Origin: Solirubrobacterales bacterium
GTDB lineage: Bacteria; Actinomycetota; Thermoleophilia; Solirubrobacterales; 70-9
Direction of reading: 5' to 3'
DNA length: 11,426 nt
NCBI GenBank assembly: GCA_030152505.1
Contig: JASLJO010000282.1
Location: 1 to 11,426 of the forward strand
The position numbers were made by a program, and so were the translations under genes. Of this stretch, positions 1 to 5,317 are shown one piece after another (positions within the stretch are counted from its first letter, which is position 1; the number at the start of each line of letters is the position of its first letter). The notes beneath the pieces are model-generated. The model saw only the letters and a list, made by a program, of their open reading frames with translations. It searched no databases and was not told the origin of the DNA.

Positions 1-315
1 GTTGAAACGCCCCCCGAAGTGACTCCTCCCCCCACGCCCAATTCGGTGCCCCAGACCTTCCTTCGCAAACGGCCGGCGAAGGTGGTCCGAACGAGCCTGG
101 GCAACGCGACGGCGGTATTCGTATTCGGCTCCGACGAGTCCGGCGTGACCTTCCTCTGCCGGGTCGACCAGGGCTCATGGCGGAGCTGCCCGGCACGCTT
201 CGTGCGCCGCTATCGGGTCGGCAGGCACGTCGTGCGCGTGGTCGCCCGCGACGCCGCCGGCAACTCCGACCCGACCGCCGTCGTCTACCCCTTCCGGGTC
301 AAGAGGATCGGCTAG
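1..315 (+). CDS. C-terminal end of a secreted Ig-like repeat protein (5' partial)
   Basis: The frame is open from base 1 and ends at TAG 313-315, so the gene begins before the window. A GTG at 19 is available, but nothing suggests it is the true start. The visible 104 residues begin with a Pro/Thr-rich linker. They continue with an Ig/fibronectin-like repeat: a 'GVTFLCRVD' strand, 'SWRSCPARF', 'YRVGRHVVRVVARDAAGNSDPT', then a final beta strand before the stop. This two-cysteine repeat with a D-AAGN-DPT ending is common at the C-termini of large exported proteins of Thermoleophilia, where it is probably structural or adhesive. The paired cysteines suggest a disulfide and therefore an extracytoplasmic location. 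The catalytic or N-terminal part is not visible, so the function of the whole protein is unknown. It converges with the gene at 333-1022, 17 bases away. Confidence 0.75.
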   Translation, partial: VETPPEVTPPPTPNSVPQTFLRKRPAKVVRTSLGNATAVFVFGSDESGVTFLCRVDQGSWRSCPARFVRRYRVGRHVVRVVARDAAGNSDPTAVVYPFRVKRIG

Positions 316-332
316 GCCCGCGGCCGCTCTGC

Positions 333-1022
333 TCAGCCCGCTTCGCCGAAACTGCCTCGCTGTATCGCCCAGTGGCCGACGAAGAGAAGGGCCAGAAGCG
401 CGGCGGCGCTGCCCAGGACCAGCGGGTCGGTGAGGCTGAGGCCCTCGAGGCGGGTGCCGAAGTAGACGGCGAGGCTGGTGATCGGCAGGTAGCCCACCAC
501 CGTCGTCCAGGTGAACCGCCAGAGCGGCACGCGGGCGGCGCCGGCGGCGTAGGAGACGAGGCTGAAGGGGAGGATCGGCAGCAGGCGGACGGCGAGCAGC
601 AGGGTTGCCCCGCCCCGCTCGATCGCCGCCTCGGTGCGCTCGAAGCGTTCGCTGCCGAACCAGCGGTCGAGCAGCGGCCGGGCGACCGAGCGGCCGACGG
701 CGAAGCAGAGCAGCCCGGAGAGCAGCCAGCCGAGCATCACCAACGCCAGCGCCGGGAAGAAGCCGTAGACGAAGCCCGCCGCCGCGTCGACGATCTCGGC
801 GGGGTAGAAGACGACGGCGTGGATCAGGGCGAGGGCGACGATCAGCAACGGGCCGGCGGCACCGAGTCCCTTGATGTGGCTTCGCACGCCCGCCGTATCG
901 CCGTGCACCGCCGCGTCGAAGGCGTGGCGCAGGTCCGGGATCGCCAGCACCAGCCCGGCCAGGAGCGCCAGCCCGGCCAGAGTTACGACCACGGCGACGA
1001 GTGAGGGTTTGGGCGATTCCAT
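333..1022 (-). CDS. VTT-domain (TVP38/TMEM64, DedA superfamily) membrane protein
   Basis: This 229-residue integral membrane protein starts at ATG 1022. Hydrophobic segments lie at about 8-30, 57-78, 83-110, 140-165, 170-190 and 200-220. The family hallmarks are present: 'FYPAEIVDAAAGFVYG' (72-87) in the first re-entrant region, and 'RLLPILPFSLVSYAAGA' (146-162) with Arg146, the prolines, Tyr158 and Gly161. DedA/VTT proteins are linked to membrane homeostasis and to lipid or proton-coupled transport; the substrate here cannot be inferred. The length is normal for the family. It lies 43 bases downstream of recD2 on the same strand and is probably co-transcribed. No clear Shine-Dalgarno precedes the ATG. 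An inverted repeat (1040-1059) sits in the gap. Confidence 0.88.
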   Translation of the reverse strand: MESPKPSLVAVVVTLAGLALLAGLVLAIPDLRHAFDAAVHGDTAGVRSHIKGLGAAGPLLIVALALIHAVVFYPAEIVDAAAGFVYGFFPALALVMLGWLLSGLLCFAVGRSVARPLLDRWFGSERFERTEAAIERGGATLLLAVRLLPILPFSLVSYAAGAARVPLWRFTWTTVVGYLPITSLAVYFGTRLEGLSLTDPLVLGSAAALLALLFVGHWAIQRGSFGEAG

Positions 1023-1039
1023 TGGCTTAGTGAAGGATT

Positions 1040-1059
1040 GTGGCCGTCATAGGGGCCAC
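1040..1059. other. Small inverted repeat between recD2 and the VTT gene
   Basis: GTGGCC (1040-1045) and GGCCAC (1054-1059) are perfect inverted copies with an 8-base loop. On the minus strand it lies between the recD2 stop and the VTT start, where it could slow or partly terminate transcription. No T-run follows, so a terminator call is weak. Confidence 0.2.
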
Positions 1060-1065
1060 GACCCT

Positions 1066-3213
1066 TCATTTGAGCTCGCGCAGGCGCTCCGCGAGGGCCG
1101 AGTGGCGGGCGCCGCTGTCGTCCTGGGCCACCGCCCGCTCCAGCGCCGCCCGGTCGCCGATCAGGACGCAGTTGCTGCGTGCGCGGGTGATCGCGGTGTA
1201 GAGGAGGGGGCGGGACAGCATGCGGGCGTGGGAGCGATGGCAGAGGCCGACCACCACCGGCACCTCGCAGCCCTGCGCCTTGTGGACCGAGATCGCGTAG
1301 GCGAGTCGCAGCGTCGCCGTCTCGTCGTAGGGGATGACCAGCGAGCCGCCCTCGTCGGTGTCGACGACGATCGACTCCTCCTCGGGGTCGTCCTCGCGCA
1401 GGAAGACGATCGAGCCGTTCATCAGTCCCAGCTCATGCGAGTTGCGGGTCTGGATCAGCCGGTCGCCGAGGCGGAAGCGCTCGCTCACCGCCGCCGCGCC
1501 GTCGGGGTTGAGCCGAGCCTGCAGGCGCTCGTTCAGCGCATCGATTCCCACCGCCCCCCTGTACATCGGCGCCAGCACCTGCACCTCGCGGATCGGGTCG
1601 ACGCCGAAGCTGGCCGGCGCCCGCTCGGCGACCACCTCGACCGCCGTCTCCAGGGCCCGCTCCGGGCTCGGCCGCTCGATGAAGAAGAAGTCGCGCTCCT
1701 GACCCTCGCCGGGCTCCAGGTGCGGCGCCCGTCCCTGGTTGATCTCGTGCGCGGCGGTGGTGATCATCGAGCGCGCCGCCTGGCGGAAGATCTGGGTCAG
1801 CCGCACGACCGGGGCGATGTCCGAGGCGATCAGGTCCTCGAAGGGCTTGCCGGCGCCGATCGGCGGCAGCTGGTCGGCGTCGCCGACGAAGACGACATGG
1901 GTCGAGGAGGCCAGCCCGCCGAGCAGCACCTCGATCAGCCGCAGGTTCAGCATCGAGGCCTCGTCGACGATCACCAGGCCGGCCGGCAGCGGGTGGCCGG
2001 GATGGAAGCCCGGCTCACGCCCCGGCATCCACTCGAGCATGCGGTGGATCGTCTGCGCCTCGTGCCCGGTCGCCTCCTCCAGCCGCCGCGCCGCGCGCCC
2101 GGTGGGTGCGCAGAGCGCGACAGCGACGTCCGCCCGCGCCGCCTCGGCGACGATCGCCCGCGTGCAGGCGGTCTTGCCGACGCCGGGGCCGCCGGTCAGG
2201 ATCGAGATCCGCGCCCCGAAGGCGCCGCGCACCGCCGCCCACTGCTCGTCCGTCAGCCGGCGCTCCTCCTCGACGTCCTCGGGCGCCGCGTCACCGGGGT
2301 CATGGTCGAGGTGCGGTGCCGCCGCGACGCGCTCGGCCAGCGTCGCCGCGACTGCGACCTCGCTCGCGTGGGTCGGCTCACGGTAGGCGCGGCCCTCGTC
2401 GAGCAGCAGGCCGCGTGCCAGCCCCGGTACATCGGGGTCCGGCTGCAGGCCGATCAGCTTTGCCGTGCGCCGGTTGAGCTCGTCAACCGGAAGATAGGTG
2501 TTGCCCTGCTGCTCGGCCTCGGTCAGGGCGAAGACCGCGGCGGCCTGGGCCCGCCGCTCGGACTCCGGCGGGACGTCGGCGGCGAGGGCGACCCTGTCAG
2601 CGCGGGCGAAGCCGACCCCGGCGACCTCGGTCAGTCGGTAGGGGTCCTCGTGCAGAACCGCCATCGAGCGCTCGCCGAAGCGGGCGTGGATTGGCGCCGC
2701 CAGGTGGGCCAGGCCGTGCGGCGCCAGCTGCACGTGCAGGTCGCGGATCGCCCGCGAGGCGTGCCAGGACTCGGCCGCGGCGTCGGCTTGGGCCGCGCTC
2801 ACCCCGCGCAGGGCCCTGAACACGCCGGCCGGGTCGGCGGCGATCGCCCCCAACACGCCCTCGCCGTGCTCGTCGACCAGCCGCTCCGCGCGCGCCGGGC
2901 CGATGTGGCGCAGCGAGGTCAGGTAGGCGATCCGCCCCTCCCGGTCGGCCGGATCGAGGGGCAGGGCGCCGCGCGCCTTCAGTTGCCGGCCGTAGCGCGA
3001 GTGGGTTTGCCAGTCGCCGCTCACTTCGGCGCGATCGCCGGCGTTCAGGTGAGCCACCGGCCCGACCAGGGCAAAGCCTTCACCCGACTCGACCTCCTGT
3101 ACCTCGAGCACCGCGTAGCCGTCGTCCGTGGCGCTGAAGATCACACCCAGCACTTCGACCGTGCCGCTGAAGGCCGGCGCGTCGGCGTCGAAGAGGGTGG
3201 CGGTGTCGCTCAC
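1066..3213 (-). CDS. recD2: RecD2-type ATP-dependent 5'-3' DNA helicase
   Basis: This 715-residue superfamily 1B helicase has the RecD2 layout. An N-terminal OB-like region (about 15-85) is followed by helix-hairpin-helix segments, including 'LRHIGPARAERLV' near 101 and 'VAGVGFARADRVA' near 197. Two RecA-like motor domains follow. Visible motifs are Walker A GGPGVGKT (341-348, Lys347), Walker B VIVDEAS (414-420), motif III 'GDADQLPPIG', 'SVHKAQG' (Lys645) in the UvrD-like C-terminal domain, and the arginine-finger motif TAITRAR (673-679). The length and N-terminal extension separate it from RecBCD RecD, and no recB or recC lies nearby. RecD2 proteins act in repair and replication-fork maintenance. 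The start is GTG 3213 with no Shine-Dalgarno; a TAGCTT box six bases upstream suggests leaderless translation. The VTT gene follows 43 bases downstream. A long open frame on the opposite strand is a high-GC shadow. Confidence 0.95.
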   Translation of the reverse strand: MSDTATLFDADAPAFSGTVEVLGVIFSATDDGYAVLEVQEVESGEGFALVGPVAHLNAGDRAEVSGDWQTHSRYGRQLKARGALPLDPADREGRIAYLTSLRHIGPARAERLVDEHGEGVLGAIAADPAGVFRALRGVSAAQADAAAESWHASRAIRDLHVQLAPHGLAHLAAPIHARFGERSMAVLHEDPYRLTEVAGVGFARADRVALAADVPPESERRAQAAAVFALTEAEQQGNTYLPVDELNRRTAKLIGLQPDPDVPGLARGLLLDEGRAYREPTHASEVAVAATLAERVAAAPHLDHDPGDAAPEDVEEERRLTDEQWAAVRGAFGARISILTGGPGVGKTACTRAIVAEAARADVAVALCAPTGRAARRLEEATGHEAQTIHRMLEWMPGREPGFHPGHPLPAGLVIVDEASMLNLRLIEVLLGGLASSTHVVFVGDADQLPPIGAGKPFEDLIASDIAPVVRLTQIFRQAARSMITTAAHEINQGRAPHLEPGEGQERDFFFIERPSPERALETAVEVVAERAPASFGVDPIREVQVLAPMYRGAVGIDALNERLQARLNPDGAAAVSERFRLGDRLIQTRNSHELGLMNGSIVFLREDDPEEESIVVDTDEGGSLVIPYDETATLRLAYAISVHKAQGCEVPVVVGLCHRSHARMLSRPLLYTAITRARSNCVLIGDRAALERAVAQDDSGARHSALAERLRELK

Positions 3214-3219
3214 GCACCA

Positions 3220-3225
3220 AAGCTA
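3220..3225 (-). promoter_or_regulatory. Candidate -10 box for leaderless recD2
   Basis: On the minus strand TAGCTT ends six bases before the GTG start at 3213, the spacing expected if transcription starts at the first base of the start codon. The same TAGCTT occurs in the candidate hipA-like promoter at 5268-5273. No convincing -35 is visible. Confidence 0.35.
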
Positions 3226-3271
3226 GCCGGAGGCGAGGCGGGCCGCCATCCCCCCGCCCCGCCCTCCTGGG

Positions 3272-3316
3272 CGTGGTCGAGGTTTGAATCGCATATGGGC
3301 CCAAACCTCTACCACG
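3272..3316 (+). repeat. 45-bp palindromic element, copy A
   Basis: The left arm CGTGGTCGAGGTTTG (3272-3286), a 15-bp centre AATCGCATATGGGCC (3287-3301) and the right arm CAAACCTCTACCACG (3302-3316) form the element. The arms are inverted copies with one mismatch (C3278 opposite T3310). The centre adds two further possible pairs (T3289-G3299 and C3290-G3298) around the loop GCATATG. It lies between the divergent recD2 and cupin genes, 59 bases from the recD2 start and 87 bases before the cupin ATG. The motif GCTTTCTCC follows three bases after the element, as it does after copy C. Confidence 0.9.
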
Positions 3317-3328
3317 ACGGCTTTCTCC

Positions 3329-3357
3329 TTGCTTGGAAATCCAAAGTACGACAAGAT
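3329..3357 (+). promoter_or_regulatory. Possible promoter for the cupin gene
   Basis: TTGCTT (3329-3334) and CAAGAT (3352-3357) are separated by 17 bases and lie 46 bases before the cupin ATG. The match to a housekeeping consensus is partial, with only the conserved A and T of the -10 well matched. It is placed immediately after palindromic copy A. Confidence 0.25.
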
Positions 3358-3391
3358 GGACCGGTCCGGCCCAATCGGGGCCGCCGAATGG

Positions 3392-3397
3392 GGAGGA
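3392..3397 (+). promoter_or_regulatory. Ribosome binding site that decides the cupin start
   Basis: GGAGGA lies six bases before ATG 3404. It selects this start over in-frame alternatives upstream, including a TTG at 3284 that lies inside palindromic copy A. Confidence 0.75.
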
Positions 3398-3403
3398 AGC
3401 AGG

Positions 3404-3796
3404 ATGAGCGACTACGCCGTCAAGAAGATCGACGAGATGGAGGCCGTTTACGGCGGTGCCTTCAAGCGCGCCCGGGCCGAGCTCGGGGTCGAAGCGTTCG
3501 GCATGCAGATCATCGACATGCCGCCGAACTACGAGAACTACCCCGAACACGACCACGCCGAAGATGGCCAAGAGGAGGTCTTCCTCGCCCTGCGCGGTGG
3601 CGGCGAGATAGAGATCGCCGGCGAGCGCTTCGCGCTCGACGGCGACCGCGTCGCCCGCGTCGCCTCGGGGACCATGCGCAAGATATGGCCGGGGGACGAG
3701 GGCATCCGCCTGCTGGTGCTCGGCGGCAAGCCCGGCGGCGTCTACGACGCCCCCGAAATCAGCAAGCTCGGCGTCCCCGACCCGATGGCGGGCTGA
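3404..3796 (+). CDS. Small single-domain cupin protein
   Basis: This 130-residue protein starts at ATG 3404, chosen for its strong GGAGGA site. Residues about 35-108 make a cupin beta-barrel. Motif 1 is 'PEHDHAEDGQEEVFLALRGGG' with candidate metal ligands His49, His51 and Glu57 or Glu58. Motif 2 is 'LDGDRVARVASGTMRKIWPG'; the His that many metal-binding cupins carry there is missing and Arg92/Lys93 occupy the region. The end, 'LLVLGGKPGGVYDAPE', is typical of small actinobacterial cupins of unknown substrate. It may bind metal weakly or act as a small-molecule binding protein; no reaction can be assigned. It is flanked by palindromic copies A (upstream) and B (20 bases after its stop), and it converges on the DUF559 gene. 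Confidence 0.85.
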   Translation: MSDYAVKKIDEMEAVYGGAFKRARAELGVEAFGMQIIDMPPNYENYPEHDHAEDGQEEVFLALRGGGEIEIAGERFALDGDRVARVASGTMRKIWPGDEGIRLLVLGGKPGGVYDAPEISKLGVPDPMAG

Positions 3797-3815
3797 CACA
3801 CCCCAACTATCCCGG

Positions 3816-3860
3816 CGTGGTCGAGGTTTGAGCCGAATGGCGGTTCAAAGCTCGACCACG
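3816..3860 (+). repeat. 45-bp palindromic element, copy B
   Basis: The left arm CGTGGTCGAGGTTTG (3816-3830), the centre AGCCGAATGGCGGTT (3831-3845) and the right arm CAAAGCTCGACCACG (3846-3860) form the element. There is a single G-G mismatch at arm position 11. Centre ends AGCC and GGTT add four pairs (one G-U), leaving the loop GAATGGC. It spans the meeting point of the convergent cupin and DUF559 genes and contains the last codons and the stop (3845-3847) of the DUF559 frame. It could act as a terminator for either gene, but no T-run follows on either side. Confidence 0.92.
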
Positions 3861-4927
3861 CTGGGTGAGCGGGGTTTGACGCCATGCGGCTGGCGCCGTT
3901 GGGCGAGAAGCCGAGCGACGCGCTCGATGACCTGACGAGGTTCGCGGTCGAGCCGGTGGCCGGTGACCCGAGTCATCTCGACGCCGGCGAGCTTCAGATT
4001 CTCCTGGCGCAGACGATCTTCCTCGAAGGAGAGATGGGAGCCGTGGGTCTCATAGGTGTCGAGTTCGACCGCGAAGCGCTCCTCGGGCCAGTAGACATCC
4101 AGTTCGTAGCCCGCTTCGGTAAAGCCGGTCACCGGGCGGGGAAGGCCGGCCTCGAGAACGAGTTCACGGAAGCGGCGCTCCAGGCCGGAGCGGCTGTAAG
4201 GGGCTGGGCGATAGATCTCGAGCGCGCCGCGAAGGCGGCCGGCGCCTCGGTGGCCCCCGGCGCGACGGAGCATGTCCTCGAAGCGTCGTAGGTCGAAGAG
4301 CTGCAGCTCCTCAGCGCGATCCAGAAGGCGGAGAAGTTGGCCGGGGCGGAGCTTGGCTGCAAGGTCAAGGGCAGTACGCGGCACGGCCGTGACTGGGATG
4401 GCATCGATCGCCTCGCGGTCCTCGGCCGTGAGGATGCGGGAGCGATGCAGCCTGATCGGGGTCCGGGGGCCGCGGGGGATGGGGGAGGTGACTGTGGCGG
4501 GGATGGGAGACCAGCGCGCCAGACCCCAGAGCCAAGCCGCGGAGTAGTGGCTGAGCAGGGCGTTGGGGCCACTGGCGAGCACTGCGGCGAGGCATCTTCC
4601 GTGCAGGGACAGATTGGTGTGACCCACCGCGTAGACGCCCCGGTGCAGCTGGTGCAGGTGGGCCGATGCGGTGGCACGCGCCACGGCGCCGCGCGAGTAG
4701 CCGAGGTTGTCGATCATCTGGCGGATTGAGACCACCCCATGTTGCCGTTTCGCCAACTCCGCCAGCGGCCCGTGCGCAGGCTCCGTCCGATCCCTGACTC
4801 GGAAGTCCCGGACCCCGATGTTCTCGACTCCGATCGTGGTCGAGCTTTGGATCGCATAGAGGTTCAAGGCTCGACCACGCCCGCTTTCTCCCCCCACCCC
4901 GCGCATTTTCCGACCGTTCTCCGGCAA
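3845..4927 (-). CDS. AbiEi-like winged-helix plus DUF559 (Vsr-like nuclease fold) protein
   Basis: The frame encodes up to 360 residues. Residues about 53-105 resemble the AbiEi-type winged-helix N-terminus ('LAELAKRQHGVVSIRQM' and 'LHRGVYAVGH'). A middle region holds 'LSHYSAAWLWGL' and 'PRTALDLAA'. Residues about 255-350 form a DUF559 domain related to Vsr/PD-(D/E)xK nucleases: 'YELDVYWPEERFAVELDTYETHG' with Asp277, Glu288 and Asp290, then 'FEEDRLRQENLKLAGVEMTRVT'. The acidic residues look intact, so nuclease activity is possible but unproven. The start is unsettled: TTG 4927 and ATG 4906 are in frame but lack good ribosome sites, and no ATG or GTG lies between palindromic copy C and GTG 4735. 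Copy C is in phase and would encode residues 17-31; copy B supplies the stop. Such proteins are multicopy in many actinobacteria and are often labelled antitoxin-like; no toxin partner is seen. Confidence 0.85.
   Translation of the reverse strand: MPENGRKMRGVGGESGRGRALNLYAIQSSTTIGVENIGVRDFRVRDRTEPAHGPLAELAKRQHGVVSIRQMIDNLGYSRGAVARATASAHLHQLHRGVYAVGHTNLSLHGRCLAAVLASGPNALLSHYSAAWLWGLARWSPIPATVTSPIPRGPRTPIRLHRSRILTAEDREAIDAIPVTAVPRTALDLAAKLRPGQLLRLLDRAEELQLFDLRRFEDMLRRAGGHRGAGRLRGALEIYRPAPYSRSGLERRFRELVLEAGLPRPVTGFTEAGYELDVYWPEERFAVELDTYETHGSHLSFEEDRLRQENLKLAGVEMTRVTGHRLDREPRQVIERVARLLAQRRQPHGVKPRSPSVVEL
4835..4879 (+). repeat. 45-bp palindromic element, copy C
   Basis: The left arm CGTGGTCGAGCTTTG (4835-4849), the centre GATCGCATAGAGGTT (4850-4864) and the right arm CAAGGCTCGACCACG (4865-4879) form the element. 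At arm position 11 it has C opposite G where copy D has G opposite C, a compensatory change. Position 12 is a T-G wobble. The centre ends GATC and GGTT give four pairs, two of them wobbles, with the loop GCATAGA. It lies in phase inside the DUF559 reading frame, where the minus strand would read RGRALNLYAIQSSTT. GCTTTCTCC follows after three bases, as in copy A. Confidence 0.92.
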
Positions 4928-4937
4928 ACGCCGACAT

Positions 4938-4982
4938 CGTGGTCGAGGTTTGGGCCGGATAGCGGTTCAAACCTCGACCACG
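4938..4982 (+). repeat. 45-bp palindromic element, copy D
   Basis: The left arm CGTGGTCGAGGTTTG (4938-4952), the centre GGCCGGATAGCGGTT (4953-4967) and the right arm CAAACCTCGACCACG (4968-4982) form the element. The arms are perfect inverted copies. The centre ends GGCC and GGTT add four pairs, two of them wobbles, leaving the loop GGATAGC. It lies seven bases beyond the stop of the four-Cys gene (minus strand), where it could stabilise or end that transcript, and upstream of the DUF559 frame. It is 58 bases from copy C. Confidence 0.93.
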
Positions 4983-4989
4983 CAGGTGG

Positions 4990-5193
4990 TCATCGGGCCT
5001 TGGGATCAGGCGATGATCGTGCATCGGGTGGCGGTTCGTAGCCGGCGCATTCGAGGACCGGTACGCGTGGGTAGCGGGGATAGGCGGGATCCTCGCGCGA
5101 GCGCTTGCAGAGGCTGAAGACCGACCCCCGCGTGTTGGCGACGAGCTGTTGCCGGACGCAGCTGTCGCAGAGGCCGTTGTCGCCAGATCGCAT
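4990..5193 (-). CDS. Small four-cysteine (zinc-ribbon-like) protein
   Basis: This 67-residue protein starts at ATG 5193. It has Cys9-x2-Cys12, then Cys29 and Cys49, in the setting 'GLCDSCV', 'SLCKRSREDPAYPRYP' and 'LECAGYE'. Four cysteines with an N-terminal CxxC knuckle suggest a bound zinc ion. The core resembles short conserved hypothetical proteins seen in actinobacteria, which is recall from the sequence style and has not been searched. The C-terminal 17 residues are Pro/Asp-rich and probably disordered. No Shine-Dalgarno is seen; a TAGCGT box lies six bases before the ATG, so it may be leaderless. It is divergent from the HipA-like gene and is followed by palindromic copy D. Confidence 0.7.
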   Translation of the reverse strand: MRSGDNGLCDSCVRQQLVANTRGSVFSLCKRSREDPAYPRYPRVPVLECAGYEPPPDARSSPDPKAR

Positions 5194-5199
5194 GGCTCG

Positions 5200-5205
5200 A
5201 CGCTA
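5200..5205 (-). promoter_or_regulatory. Possible -10 box for the four-Cys gene
   Basis: On the minus strand TAGCGT ends six bases before ATG 5193, which fits leaderless transcription. It matches the consensus at the first, second and last positions only. No -35 is recognisable. Confidence 0.22.
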
Positions 5206-5244
5206 CCGAGGTGGGACATCACTGGACGATTCGTCGGGCGGCTA

Positions 5245-5273
5245 TTGCGCCTTGCGCCGAATCGGTCTAGCTT
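5245..5273 (+). promoter_or_regulatory. Candidate promoter for the HipA-like gene
   Basis: TTGCGC (5245-5250) and TAGCTT (5268-5273) are separated by 17 bases and lie 44 bases upstream of ATG 5318. The TAGCTT box is the same as the one before recD2. A second TTGCGC (5252-5257) is too close to serve with this -10. Confidence 0.4.
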
Positions 5274-5304
5274 GTTTGGAACGACGCAGACCGGTACACG
5301 ACTC

Positions 5305-5311
5305 AGGGGGG
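5305..5311 (+). promoter_or_regulatory. Ribosome binding site of the HipA-like gene
   Basis: AGGGGGG lies six bases before ATG 5318. It supports this start over the longer open frame reaching back to 5105, which would overlap the divergent four-Cys gene. Confidence 0.65.
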
Positions 5312-5317
5312 ACCCGG

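Noticed and set aside
1..315. Start of the first gene at GTG 19
   Set aside because: The frame is open to the window edge. The protein begins with a linker and repeat and not a signal peptide, so it is the tail of a longer gene.
871..3831. A very long plus-strand open frame (986 codons) opposite recD2
   Set aside because: It is antisense to a clear RecD2 helicase with all motifs. Its translation is Arg/Gly/Ala-rich with no domain, which is typical of high-GC codon bias. It also runs through the cupin gene in another frame.
3816..3860. Copy B as an ordinary intrinsic terminator
   Set aside because: The hairpin is strong and well placed between convergent genes, but no T-run follows on either strand. 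The same element also occurs upstream of genes, so a plain terminator call would not explain the family.
3272..4982. CRISPR array
   Set aside because: The four repeats are 58 to about 975 bp apart, with genes between them. There are no regular spacers and no cas genes.
4365..5222. A 285-codon minus-strand frame covering the four-Cys gene and part of the DUF559 gene
   Set aside because: It runs out of frame through both better-supported genes and through palindromes C and D, with Pro/Arg/Ser-rich shadow composition.
5105..5317. N-terminal extension of the HipA-like protein to 5105
   Set aside because: The homology begins at 'MSLDVYLHG' (5318), which has a ribosome site. The extension overlaps the divergent four-Cys gene and the candidate promoter.
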